A stretch of DNA of 64,000 nucleotides, from the NCBI RefSeq assembly GCF_029894125.1, contig NZ_JARXYZ010000007.1:230453-294452 (forward strand). The letters run 5' to 3'. Below, in pieces: positions 40,706-48,462 of the stretch. How positions within the stretch are numbered: the first letter of the stretch is position 1; the number at the start of each line of letters is the position of its first letter. The DNA is from Kitasatospora sp. MAA19 (GTDB taxonomy: Bacteria > Actinomycetota > Actinomycetes > Streptomycetales > Streptomycetaceae). Under the pieces are notes generated by a model. It searched no databases and had not been told where the DNA came from. It saw only the letters and a list, made by a program, of their open reading frames with translations. A program made the translations under genes and the position numbers.

Positions 40706-42267
40706 CAGTGACCCGCCTCCTGCTGGGTGTTGAGCACGTTGACGTTGCGGAACAGCGCCGACGGGCAGCCGTGGCTGACCGCCGCGGTCTGGCCGGGCTG
40801 CGCCTTGCCGCAGTTGAAGGCGCCGCCGAGGACGTAGGTCTGCGGGCCGCCGACCGCCGCCATCGAGCCCCAGAAGTCGGTGGTGGTCGCCTGGTAGGCG
40901 AAGTCCTTGACCTGGCCGGCGAGTTCGCCGTTCTTGATGGCGTAGGCGCGCTGGCCGGTGAACTGGAAGTTGTAGCGCTGCATGTCGATCGACCAGGAGC
41001 GGTCGCCGACGATGTACAGGCCGTTCTCCACCCCGGCGAACAGGCCCTCGGTGTCCGGGCCGTCGGCGGCGGGCTGGAGCGAGACGTTGGCCATCCGCTG
41101 CACCGGCACGTGCGCGGGGGAGTCCGCGAAGGCGCAGCCGTTGGAGCGCTCGAAGCCCTTCAACCGGGCCATGCTGCGGTCGAGTTGGTATCCGACCAGG
41201 GTGCCGTCCCGAACCAGGTCCCAGGACTGGGTGGCGACGCCCTCGTCGTCGTAGCCGATGGTGGACAGGCCGTGCTCGGCGGTGCGGTCGCCGGTCACGT
41301 GCATCAGCTCGGAGCCGTACCTGAGCGAGCCGAGCTGGTCGAAGGTGGCGAAGGAGGTGCCGGCGTAGGCGGCCTCGTAGCCGAGCGCGCGGTCCAGCTC
41401 GGTGGCGTGGCCGATCGACTCGTGGATGGTCAGCCAGAGGTTGGACGGGTCGATGACCAGGTCGTAGCGGCCGGCCCGGACGCTCGGCGCCTTCATCTTC
41501 TCGGCCAGCAGGGCGGGCAGTTCGGCGAGTTCGGCGTCCCAGTCCCAGCCCGTTCCCCGCAGGTACTCGTAACCGCGCCCGACCGGCGGGGCCAGCGTGC
41601 ACATCGAGTCGAAGGCCCCGGTGCGCTCGTCCACCGAGGTGGCCTCCAGAGCCGGGTGCACCCGGATCCGCTGCTGGGTGGTGACGGTGCCCGCGGTGTC
41701 CGCGTAGAACTTGTTCTCCTGGACGGTCAGCAGGCTCGCCTGGACGTGCGAGACGCCCTCGGCGGCCAGCAGCCGCGAACTCCACTCGGCGAGCAGCGCG
41801 GTCTTCTCCGCGTCCGGCACCTCGAAGGGGTTCACCTGGTACGAGGAGACCCAGGTGGCGTCCCGGTACACCGGCTCGTCGGCCAGCTCGACCCGCTCGG
41901 CGGAGCCGGCGGCCCGGCTGATCCCGCCGGAGAGCCGCGCCACCGCGACGGCCTGCTCGGCGACCCGCGCCGCGGCGTCGGTGGTGAGGTCCACCCCGGC
42001 GGCGAAGCCCCAGGCGCCGTCCAGCAGCACCCGGACGGCGAAGCCGAGCTGCACGCTGTCGGAGGTGCCGGCCGGGCGGGCGTCGCGCAGCCGCCAGGCG
42101 GCGCTGCGGACCCGCTCCAGACGGAAGTCGGCGTGGGAGGCGCCGAGTTCACGGGCCCGGCTGAGGGCGGCGTCGGCGAGGGTGCGCAGCGGGAAGGCGA
42201 GGAACAGCGGGTCGACGGCGCGCCCGTGCGGGGCGCCGGCGCTGTCGGCCGGAGGGATCGGAGGCAA
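40705..42267 (-). CDS. tldD: TldD zinc metalloprotease subunit
   Basis: 520 residues from a TTG. The zinc site is H282-E283-x3-H287 (TIHESIGHATELD), with the distal conserved Cys in GGAFNCGKAQPG. The TTG is chosen because GGGAG sits 5 nt before it; an ATG 14 codons earlier (42309) has no ribosome site. With TldE it forms a soluble protease whose channel admits only extended peptides. It leads tldD-tldE and possibly kptA. No ribosomal-peptide precursor gene is visible nearby. Confidence 0.93.
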   Translation of the reverse strand: MPPIPPADSAGAPHGRAVDPLFLAFPLRTLADAALSRARELGASHADFRLERVRSAAWRLRDARPAGTSDSVQLGFAVRVLLDGAWGFAAGVDLTTDAAARVAEQAVAVARLSGGISRAAGSAERVELADEPVYRDATWVSSYQVNPFEVPDAEKTALLAEWSSRLLAAEGVSHVQASLLTVQENKFYADTAGTVTTQQRIRVHPALEATSVDERTGAFDSMCTLAPPVGRGYEYLRGTGWDWDAELAELPALLAEKMKAPSVRAGRYDLVIDPSNLWLTIHESIGHATELDRALGYEAAYAGTSFATFDQLGSLRYGSELMHVTGDRTAEHGLSTIGYDDEGVATQSWDLVRDGTLVGYQLDRSMARLKGFERSNGCAFADSPAHVPVQRMANVSLQPAADGPDTEGLFAGVENGLYIVGDRSWSIDMQRYNFQFTGQRAYAIKNGELAGQVKDFAYQATTTDFWGSMAAVGGPQTYVLGGAFNCGKAQPGQTAAVSHGCPSALFRNVNVLNTQQEAGH

Positions 42268-42393
42268 GCGGGCTCCCTGGTCGCGGAGGGTGGCGGTGCG
42301 GCGCCGCACAGGGGCGCCCGCACCGCATCATTTCCCGTCCACGGGGTTTCGGCCAGCGCATTCCGGCCGGTGCGCCGCCGTTCTGGTCGGTCC

Positions 42394-43539
42394 TCAGCCG
42401 ACGGTTTCCCACCAGCCGTCGAGCTCCGGGGGGTTGTCCACGTCGACCCGCTCACCGGGGCGCGGCACGGCCAGCGGGACGGCCTGCGTCTTGGCCTCGG
42501 CCAGCAGTCGCTCGACGGGCTCGGCCCACGGGTGCAGGCCCAGGTTGAAGGTGCACCAGTGCACCGGCACCAGCAGGCCGGCCCGGAGGTCGCGGTGGGC
42601 GAGCACGGCGTCCTCGGGGGTCATGTGGATGTCCGCCCAGGCCGCGTCGTAGGCGCCGATCTGCACCAGCGCGGCGTCGAAGGGGCCGTGCTGCTCGCCG
42701 ATCCGGGCGTAGCCCTCGAAGTAGCCGGAGTCGCCGGTGTAGAAGACCTTGCGGTTCGGGCCGGCGATCACCCAGGAGCCCCACAGGGTGGTGTTGCGGG
42801 TCAGGCCGCGGCCGGAGAAGTGGTGCGCCGAGGTGAGGGTGAGCACCAGTTCGCCGAGGGTGCAGGTCTCGTCCCAGTCCAGCTCGATGATGCGGTGCTC
42901 CGGGACGCCCCAGCGGCGCAGGTGGCCGCCGATGCCCAGGGGCACCGCGAACGGCGCGGACTGGCTGCGCACCAGGCGCTTGACCGTGGCCATGTCCAGG
43001 TGGTCGTAGTGGTCGTGCGAGATCAGTACGGCGTCGACCTGCGGCAGCTCCTCCAGCTCCACCGGCACCGGGTGCAGCCGCTTGGGGCCGACGTGCGCGG
43101 CGGGGGAGCAGCGCTCGCTCCAGATCGGGTCGAGCAGCACCCGGGAGCCCTCGATCTCCACCAGCGCGGAGGCGTGCCCGTACCAGGTGATCGTGACGCC
43201 CTCGGCGGCCGGGCCCGGTCCGGGGGCCGGGCGGACGGTCGGCACGGGGTGGGCGGGGACGCGGCCCTCGCGCTCGAACAGCATCCGGCGGATGGTGCCG
43301 CGGTCGATGTCCGGTGCGGTGGTGGCCCGGGCCAGGGTGGAGGGGGCGTTGTGGAAGACGCCGTCGCGGTACTGCGGCGAGTCGCGCACCCGCTCCTCGT
43401 GCTCGCCGTCCGGCCGTCGCCCGAACGCCGCCGGCAGGTCGCGCAGCGACCAGGCGGCCGCTCCCAGTCCGGCCGCCAGGGCGGTCAGGGCCAGCAGTCG
43501 TCCGCGTCGGTGGGTGCTCCGGGGCCGTGCCTTGGTCAT
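42394..43539 (-). CDS. MBL-fold hydrolase, NAPE-PLD/UlaG-like, membrane anchored
   Basis: 381 residues. An N-terminal hydrophobic helix (about 14-30, LLALTALAAGLGAAAWSL) would tether or export it. The metallo-beta-lactamase core has ISHDHYDHLD (HxHxDH), later SAHHFS, YTGDSGYFEGY and VHWCTFNLGLHPWAEP, as in N-acyl-phosphatidylethanolamine phospholipase D-like proteins. Two metal ions and phosphodiester hydrolysis are expected, with lipid phosphodiesters as a plausible substrate. GGCAGGGCG precedes the ATG weakly. It is monocistronic and divergent from fabG. Confidence 0.88.
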   Translation of the reverse strand: MTKARPRSTHRRGRLLALTALAAGLGAAAWSLRDLPAAFGRRPDGEHEERVRDSPQYRDGVFHNAPSTLARATTAPDIDRGTIRRMLFEREGRVPAHPVPTVRPAPGPGPAAEGVTITWYGHASALVEIEGSRVLLDPIWSERCSPAAHVGPKRLHPVPVELEELPQVDAVLISHDHYDHLDMATVKRLVRSQSAPFAVPLGIGGHLRRWGVPEHRIIELDWDETCTLGELVLTLTSAHHFSGRGLTRNTTLWGSWVIAGPNRKVFYTGDSGYFEGYARIGEQHGPFDAALVQIGAYDAAWADIHMTPEDAVLAHRDLRAGLLVPVHWCTFNLGLHPWAEPVERLLAEAKTQAVPLAVPRPGERVDVDNPPELDGWWETVG

Positions 43540-43887
43540 GCGCCCTGCCTTCGTTCCTCGCCGGGATCCTTGGGGGATCGGTACGGCCGGTCCCGGGTCG
43601 GCCCACACCACGGGGGCAACGGGTGTGCCGGGCCGTGTTGTTCCCGTACCGTGGCCTCGGCTCGGCCCGGAATCGACCCCGGCCCGGCCCGGGCGCCGCT
43701 CCGGACGCGGTCCGATCAGGGCAGGTGAGCAGGCACGGGGCGCTGCGGGTACGGATTGTCGGATTGCGACAGTTCCGCTGGTGCGGCGCTGTGGGAGCCC
43801 GATGCGCCGCCACCGCCGACCGCCCGATAGCGTCACACTGCGTACGCGTTCCGACGTACGTGCTCACACACGGAGAGAGGTGGATCG
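43540..43887. other. 348-bp divergent region between the MBL gene and fabG
   Basis: No gene. Two CGTACG hexamers (43841-43846 and 43855-43860) sit about 30-45 bp before the fabG start, in the likely promoter; the 11-mer CTGCGTACGCG there also occurs on the minus strand near 38050-38062. Confidence 0.45.
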
Positions 43888-44607
43888 TTGAGCCGCTCGG
43901 TTCTCGTCACCGGAGGAAACCGGGGCATCGGCCTCGCGATCGCCCAGGCCTTCGCCGAGGCTGGCGACAAGGTCGCCATCACCAGCCGTTCGGGTGAGGT
44001 GCCCGAGGCCCTGGAGAAGTACGACGTCCTCGCGGTGCGCTGTGACATCACGGACGCCGCGCAGGTCGACGCCGCCTTCTCCGAGATCGAGGAGAAGCAC
44101 GGCGCGGTCGAGGTGCTGGTCGCCAACGCGGGCATCACCAAGGACACCCTCCTGCTGCGCATGTCCGAGGAGGACTTCACCTCCGTCCTGGACACCAACC
44201 TGACCGGTGCCTTCCGGGTGGTCAAGCGCGCCTCCAAGCTGATGATGCGCGCCCGCAAGGGCCGCGTGGTGCTGATCTCGTCCGTGGTGGGCCTCTCCGG
44301 TTCGCCGGGCCAGGCGAACTACGCCGCGTCCAAGGCGGGCCTGGTCGGCTTCGCCCGGTCGCTGGCGCGCGAGCTGGGCCCGCGCAACATCACCGTCAAC
44401 GTGGTCGCCCCCGGCTTCGTGGACACCGACATGACCGCCGTGCTCAGCGACGAGCGCCGCGCGGAGATCGTCTCGGGCGTGCCGCTGGGCCGCTACGCGT
44501 CGCCCGCCGAGGTCGCCTCCACCGTGCGGTTCCTCGGTTCGGACGAGGCCGCGTACATCACCGGAGCCGTCATTCCCGTTGACGGCGGATTGGGCATGGG
44601 TCACTGA
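43888..44607 (+). CDS. fabG: 3-oxoacyl-[ACP] reductase
   Basis: 239 residues from a TTG with GGAGAGAGG about 7 nt upstream. Full SDR set: TGGNRGIG (8-15), N80-A-G, S132, Y145, K149, and PVDGG at the end. It reduces 3-oxoacyl-ACP with NADPH in type II fatty acid synthesis. It sits 2 bp before the enoyl reductase gene, the same pairing as mycobacterial fabG1(mabA)-inhA and the Streptomyces fabG-fabI locus, so the role is well supported. Confidence 0.96.
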   Translation: MSRSVLVTGGNRGIGLAIAQAFAEAGDKVAITSRSGEVPEALEKYDVLAVRCDITDAAQVDAAFSEIEEKHGAVEVLVANAGITKDTLLLRMSEEDFTSVLDTNLTGAFRVVKRASKLMMRARKGRVVLISSVVGLSGSPGQANYAASKAGLVGFARSLARELGPRNITVNVVAPGFVDTDMTAVLSDERRAEIVSGVPLGRYASPAEVASTVRFLGSDEAAYITGAVIPVDGGLGMGH

Positions 44608-44609
44608 GC

Positions 44610-45377
44610 ATGAGTGGAATCCTTGAGGGCAAGCGGATCCTGATCACCGGCGTGCTGATGGAGTCCTCCATCGCCTTCCACGCCGCCAAGCTCGCCCAGG
44701 AGCAGGGCGCGGAGATCATCCTCACCGCGTTCCCGCGCCCGAGCCTGACCGAGCGGATCGCCAAGAAGCTGCCGAAGCCGGTCACCGTGCTGTCGCTGGA
44801 CGTCTCCAGCGAGGAGGACCTGGCGGGTATCGCCGACCAGGTCCGCGAGCACCTGCCGACCCTGGACGGCATCGTCCACTCGATCGGCTTCGCCCCGCAG
44901 GACGCCCTGGGCGGCAACTTCCTGGACACCCCGTGGGAGTCCGTGGCGACCGCCATGCACGTCTCGGCGTTCTCGCTGAAGTCGCTCACCATGGCGCTGA
45001 TGCCGCTGATGCAGGACGGCGGCTCGGTGGTCGGCCTGACCTTCGACGCGCAGCTCGCCTGGCCGCAGTACGACTGGATGGGCCCGGCCAAGGCCGCCCT
45101 GGAGGCCACCAACCGGTACATGGCCCGCTACCTGGGCGAGCGGGACATCCGCTGCAACCTGATCTCGGCCGGCCCGCTCGGCTCGATGGCCGCCAAGTCC
45201 ATCCCGGGCTTCGGCGACCTGGCCGACACCTGGAACCACCGCTCCCCGCTCAAGTGGGACCTGAACGACCCGGAGCCGGCCGGCCGCGGCATCGTCGCGC
45301 TGCTGTCGGACTGGTTCCCGAAGACCACCGGCGAGATCATCCACGTCGACGGCGGCCTGCACGCCATCGGCGCCTGA
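44610..45377 (+). CDS. fabI: Enoyl-[ACP] reductase (FabI/InhA type)
   Basis: 255 residues. The NADH-binding region starts GKRILITGVLMESSIAFHAA, and the catalytic Y154-x6-K161 (YDWMGPAK) is that of FabI/InhA rather than the Y-x3-K of ordinary SDRs. GPLGSMAAKSIPGF is the substrate-binding loop. It performs the last reduction of each elongation cycle in the cytosol. It starts 2 bp after fabG and ends at a strong terminator (45393-45430), giving a two-gene operon. Confidence 0.96.
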   Translation: MSGILEGKRILITGVLMESSIAFHAAKLAQEQGAEIILTAFPRPSLTERIAKKLPKPVTVLSLDVSSEEDLAGIADQVREHLPTLDGIVHSIGFAPQDALGGNFLDTPWESVATAMHVSAFSLKSLTMALMPLMQDGGSVVGLTFDAQLAWPQYDWMGPAKAALEATNRYMARYLGERDIRCNLISAGPLGSMAAKSIPGFGDLADTWNHRSPLKWDLNDPEPAGRGIVALLSDWFPKTTGEIIHVDGGLHAIGA

Positions 45378-45392
45378 CAGCTTCGCCGTACA

Positions 45393-45430
45393 CCGCTGCC
45401 CGGCACCCTCGTGGGGGTGCCGGGCAGCGG
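45393..45430. terminator. Terminator between fabI and the GntR gene
   Basis: Perfect 16-bp stem (45393-45408 with 45415-45430) and 6-nt loop between convergent stop codons. Confidence 0.88.
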
Positions 45431-45444
45431 CGTTCCACGAGGTC

Positions 45445-46119
45445 TCAGGCGTCGGCGGGGGCGCAGGCACCGATGGCGCGGCCGGCCTCGACGGACGCGC
45501 GCTGGGCGTCGCCGGCCCGGATGGCGTCGAGGATGGTGTCGTGGCCGATGTAGCGCTCGGCGATCAGCTCGGGACCGACGTCGTGCCGCAGGTGGGCGCG
45601 GGTGACCTCGCCGAGGTCGGCGTAGACGGCGGCGAGCACGTCGTTGTGGGCGGCGGCGACGACGGCCTGGTGGAACGAGGCGTCGGCCTGGACGAAGTCC
45701 TCGGCGTCGCCGGAGTGCCAGGCGGCCTCGCGGCGGCTGATCGCGGCGTCCAGCAGGCCGAGGTCGCGGTCGGTGCGGCGGACGGCGGCGAGCCCGGCCG
45801 CGCAGGTCTCCAGGGCGGCCCGCAGCTCGGCGACCTGCGCCTGGTCGGCGTCGGCGAAGCGGCGGTGCATCACCCCGGCCAGTTCGCTGGTGGCCAGCAC
45901 GTAGGTGCCGGAGCCCTGGCGGATGTCGAGCAGCCCGTTGTGGGCGAGGGCGCGGACGGCCTCGCGGACGGTGTTGCGGGCGACGCCGAGCTGTTCGACG
46001 AGTGCGGCCTCGGTGGGGATGCGCGAGCCGACGGGCCACTCCCCGGAGGTGATCTGGGCGCGCAGCTGCGCGATCACCTGGTCGGACAGCGGGGTGCGCC
46101 TCGGCGAGGACAGCGCCAC
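45445..46119 (-). CDS. GntR-family regulator, FadR/FCD subfamily
   Basis: 224 residues from a GTG with AGGAG 4-5 nt upstream. N-terminal winged HTH (DQVIAQLRAQITSGEWPVGSRIPTEAALVEQLGVARNTVREAVRALAHNGLL) and a helical FCD ligand domain with possible metal-binding residues D145 and H149 (DASFHQ) and a later GHD. Such proteins sense carboxylates. It is divergent from the MFS gene 128 bp away, and a CATCAT/ATGATG palindrome covers that gene's -10, so it probably represses the transporter. Confidence 0.9.
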   Translation of the reverse strand: MALSSPRRTPLSDQVIAQLRAQITSGEWPVGSRIPTEAALVEQLGVARNTVREAVRALAHNGLLDIRQGSGTYVLATSELAGVMHRRFADADQAQVAELRAALETCAAGLAAVRRTDRDLGLLDAAISRREAAWHSGDAEDFVQADASFHQAVVAAAHNDVLAAVYADLGEVTRAHLRHDVGPELIAERYIGHDTILDAIRAGDAQRASVEAGRAIGACAPADA

Positions 46120-46226
46120 GGGGACTCCTTGCGACTACGGGTGGGTGGACGGGGCCAGTGGGTGGAAGGCCCCGGTGGGGAGCGGGTCGGCACATCATGC
46201 CAATTCGAAGGTGCATCAATTCATCC

Positions 46227-46241
46227 CATCATTCTATGATG
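46227..46241 (+). promoter_or_regulatory. GntR-type operator overlapping the MFS promoter
   Basis: CATCAT-TCT-ATGATG, a perfect 15-bp palindrome. Its right half overlaps TATGAT (46235-46240), which is 7 nt before the ATG at 46248. A bound dimer would block the -10 directly. Confidence 0.65.
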
Positions 46242-46247
46242 GCGTCC

Positions 46248-47534
46248 ATGCCTCCCGCAGCAGACACCACCGCCTCCCGACGAACCGAGGCCCGGCCGCA
46301 GACCGAGCGGCCCTCCACCACCCCCTCCGCCAAGTACCTCGGCTGGCTGTTCGCCGTCGCGATCGCCGCCGCCGCCTTCAACCTGCGCCCCGTGGTCACC
46401 AGCCTCGGGCCGCTGCTCGACCAGGTCCGCACCGACCTCGGGATGAACCCGACGCTCGCCGGGCTGCTCACCGCCGTCCCGTCGCTCTGCTTCGGGCTGT
46501 TCGGCTTCGCCGCGCCCTCGATGGCCCGGCGGATCGGCCCGATCGCGGTGATCACCGCCGGCCTGGGCGCGATCACCGCGGGCGTGCTGGCCCGCTCCTT
46601 CGCCGGCGGCACCGCGGTGTTCCTGCTGCTGACGGCGCTCGCGCTGGGCGGCGTGGCGGTCTCCAACGTGCTGATCCCGGTGGTGATCAAGCGCTACTTC
46701 CCGGACAAGGTCGGTCCGATGATCGGCCTCTACTCGATGTCGCTGTCGGCCGGCACCGCGCTGGCCGCCGCCGTCACCGTGCCGCTGACCAGTGCGCTCG
46801 GCGGCGACTGGCGCTACGGCCTGGGCGTCTGGGCCGGCCTCGGCGCGCTGGCCCTGCTGCTCTGGCTGCCGGTGCTGCTGACCAAGCGCGAGCGGGGCGA
46901 CCGCGCCGACGGCTCGGTCCCCGCCAAGCTGCCGATCACCCGCAGCCGGACGGCCTGGGCGATGGCCTGCTTCTTCGGCCTCCAGGCCACCGGTGCCTAC
47001 GTGGTGATGGGCTGGCTGCCGAAGATCTTCCAGGACGCCGGCGTCGACAAGGGCACCTCCGGGGTGCTGCTCGCGGTGACCATGGTGATCGGTGTGCCGG
47101 TCTCCTTCGTGCTGCCCAACCTGGCCGCCCGCCGCGGCGACCAGCGGCTGTTCGTCGTCGTGCTCGCCGCCTGCGGCATCGCCGGGTACGCCGGGCTGGC
47201 GCTGGCCCCGGCCGGTGCGCCCTGGGTCTGGTCGGTCCTGGTGGGCCTGTCCAACTGCGCCTTCCCGCTGGTGCTGACGATGATCGGGCTGCGCGCCCGG
47301 ACCGCAGGCGGGGTCGCCCAGCTCTCCGCCTTCGCCCAGGGCGTCGGCTACCTGATCTCCATCCCCGGCCCGATCCTGATCGGCCGGATCTACCAGATGA
47401 CCGGCGAGTGGTACGGGCCGCTGGGCTTCCTGGCACTGCTGCTGGTGCCCCAGATGCTGTTCGGCCTGCGGGCCGCGCTGGCCCGGCACATCGAGGACGA
47501 GGCGGTCCACCCCGCAGCGCAGGTCAAGGCCTGA
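46248..47534 (+). CDS. MFS transporter, CynX/NimT family
   Basis: 428 residues, 12 transmembrane helices. The first helix contains FNLRPVVTSLGPLLDQVRTDLGM, characteristic of the CynX/NimT (cyanate/nitroimidazole) group of major facilitators. The ATG at 46248 is favoured over in-frame ATGs at 46236 and 46239 because TATGAT lies exactly 7 nt before it, a leaderless arrangement, and the two earlier ATGs lie within the -10 itself. Substrate unknown; the divergent FCD-type GntR regulator suggests a small carboxylate-like ligand. A 40-residue membrane peptide gene follows after 67 bp. Confidence 0.88.
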   Translation: MPPAADTTASRRTEARPQTERPSTTPSAKYLGWLFAVAIAAAAFNLRPVVTSLGPLLDQVRTDLGMNPTLAGLLTAVPSLCFGLFGFAAPSMARRIGPIAVITAGLGAITAGVLARSFAGGTAVFLLLTALALGGVAVSNVLIPVVIKRYFPDKVGPMIGLYSMSLSAGTALAAAVTVPLTSALGGDWRYGLGVWAGLGALALLLWLPVLLTKRERGDRADGSVPAKLPITRSRTAWAMACFFGLQATGAYVVMGWLPKIFQDAGVDKGTSGVLLAVTMVIGVPVSFVLPNLAARRGDQRLFVVVLAACGIAGYAGLALAPAGAPWVWSVLVGLSNCAFPLVLTMIGLRARTAGGVAQLSAFAQGVGYLISIPGPILIGRIYQMTGEWYGPLGFLALLLVPQMLFGLRAALARHIEDEAVHPAAQVKA

Positions 47535-47601
47535 CCAAGGGCTGGCCAACGCCGAGGGGTCGGTGACCGACGGGCGTGTTCGGGGTGGAAGAATCCCGGA
47601 C

Positions 47602-47724
47602 ATGCCCGTTCTCGATCCCAACCCGACCGACGGCCGCAAGCAGCTCGGCCAGATCGCCCTGGCGATCGCCGGCATCGTGGTGCTGGTGGCGATCATCGCC
47701 TCCGTCGCCGCCGCCATCGGCTGA
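47602..47724 (+). CDS. SGM_5486-family transporter-associated mini protein
   Basis: 40 residues: MPVLDPNPTDGRKQLGQIALAIAG begins it (shown in part), then a single hydrophobic helix (about 18-39, GIVVLVAIIASVAAAIG). Family knowledge associates this very short protein with CynX/NimT-type transporter genes in streptomycetes. No Shine-Dalgarno is present; GAAT lies shortly before the ATG. It is probably a single-span membrane accessory of the MFS transporter; no function has been established. Confidence 0.75.
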   Translation: MPVLDPNPTDGRKQLGQIALAIAGIVVLVAIIASVAAAIG

Positions 47725-47863
47725 CTCCCGCCCGTGACCCGCCGGCGCCGTACCCCCGGTGACGCCCGGGCGAACGGCGCGTGATGGCACTCGCCACCCC
47801 TGCGGGTGGCGGCAGCCGGGAGCGTCGCGCCCCGGAGCGGCTTTTCTGCCAAGCTTGCTGGGT

Positions 47864-48391
47864 ATGAGCGCCGACACGCCCCGCAGGATCATCGTTCTCC
47901 GCCACGCCAAGGCCGACTGGCCCAACGGCGTGGACGACCACGAGCGGCCGCTGGCCGACCGGGGCCGCCACCAGGCCCCGGAGGCCGGCCGCTGGCTGGT
48001 CGACTCCGGCATCAACCCCGACTACGTGCTCTGCTCCACCGCGCTGCGCGCCCGCGAGACCTGGAAGCTGGCGGCGCACGAGCTGCCCAAGCGGGCCAGC
48101 AAGACGGTGTACGAGGACCGGATCTACGAGGCCAGCCCCGGTGAGATCATCGCCGTCCTCCAGGAGACCCCGGAGGAGTACTCGGATGTCGTACTGGTCG
48201 GCCACAACCCCGGCGTGCTGGGCCTGACCCAGGTGCTGGCCGGGGACGCGGGCGACCGGGACGCGCTGGAGCGGCTGCGGCTCGGGGGCTTCCCGACGGC
48301 GGCGATCGCGGTGCTCAGTTTCGGCGGCTCCTGGAAGGGCGTCGAGCCGGGCATGGCCGAGCTGGTGTCGTACTACACGCCGCAGGACTGA
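47864..48391 (+). CDS. SixA-like histidine phosphatase
   Basis: 175 residues, a compact histidine-phosphatase domain: R13-H14 in VLRHAKADWP (phosphoenzyme histidine), R62/R64 in STALRARET, H114 in VGHNPGVLG. SixA enzymes remove phosphate from phosphohistidine or small phosphoesters. The length is standard for the short SixA type. No ribosome site is visible before the ATG. It is convergent with serB, separated by a GC hairpin. Confidence 0.9.
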   Translation: MSADTPRRIIVLRHAKADWPNGVDDHERPLADRGRHQAPEAGRWLVDSGINPDYVLCSTALRARETWKLAAHELPKRASKTVYEDRIYEASPGEIIAVLQETPEEYSDVVLVGHNPGVLGLTQVLAGDAGDRDALERLRLGGFPTAAIAVLSFGGSWKGVEPGMAELVSYYTPQD

Positions 48392-48410
48392 TCCCCCGGG
48401 ATCCCTGACG

Positions 48411-48448
48411 AGGAGGGGCGCGCGGACAGGTCCGCGCGCCCCCCTCCT
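48411..48448. terminator. Terminator between sixA-like gene and serB
   Basis: Long GC stem (aggaggggcgcgcgga against its bulged complement at 48431-48448) with a short loop, between convergent stops. Confidence 0.8.
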
Positions 48449-48462
48449 ACGTCCTCAGGCCC

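Noticed and set aside
40705..42267. Ribosomally synthesised peptide cluster built around TldD-TldE
   Set aside because: No precursor peptide, cyclodehydratase or dedicated exporter gene was found near the protease genes.
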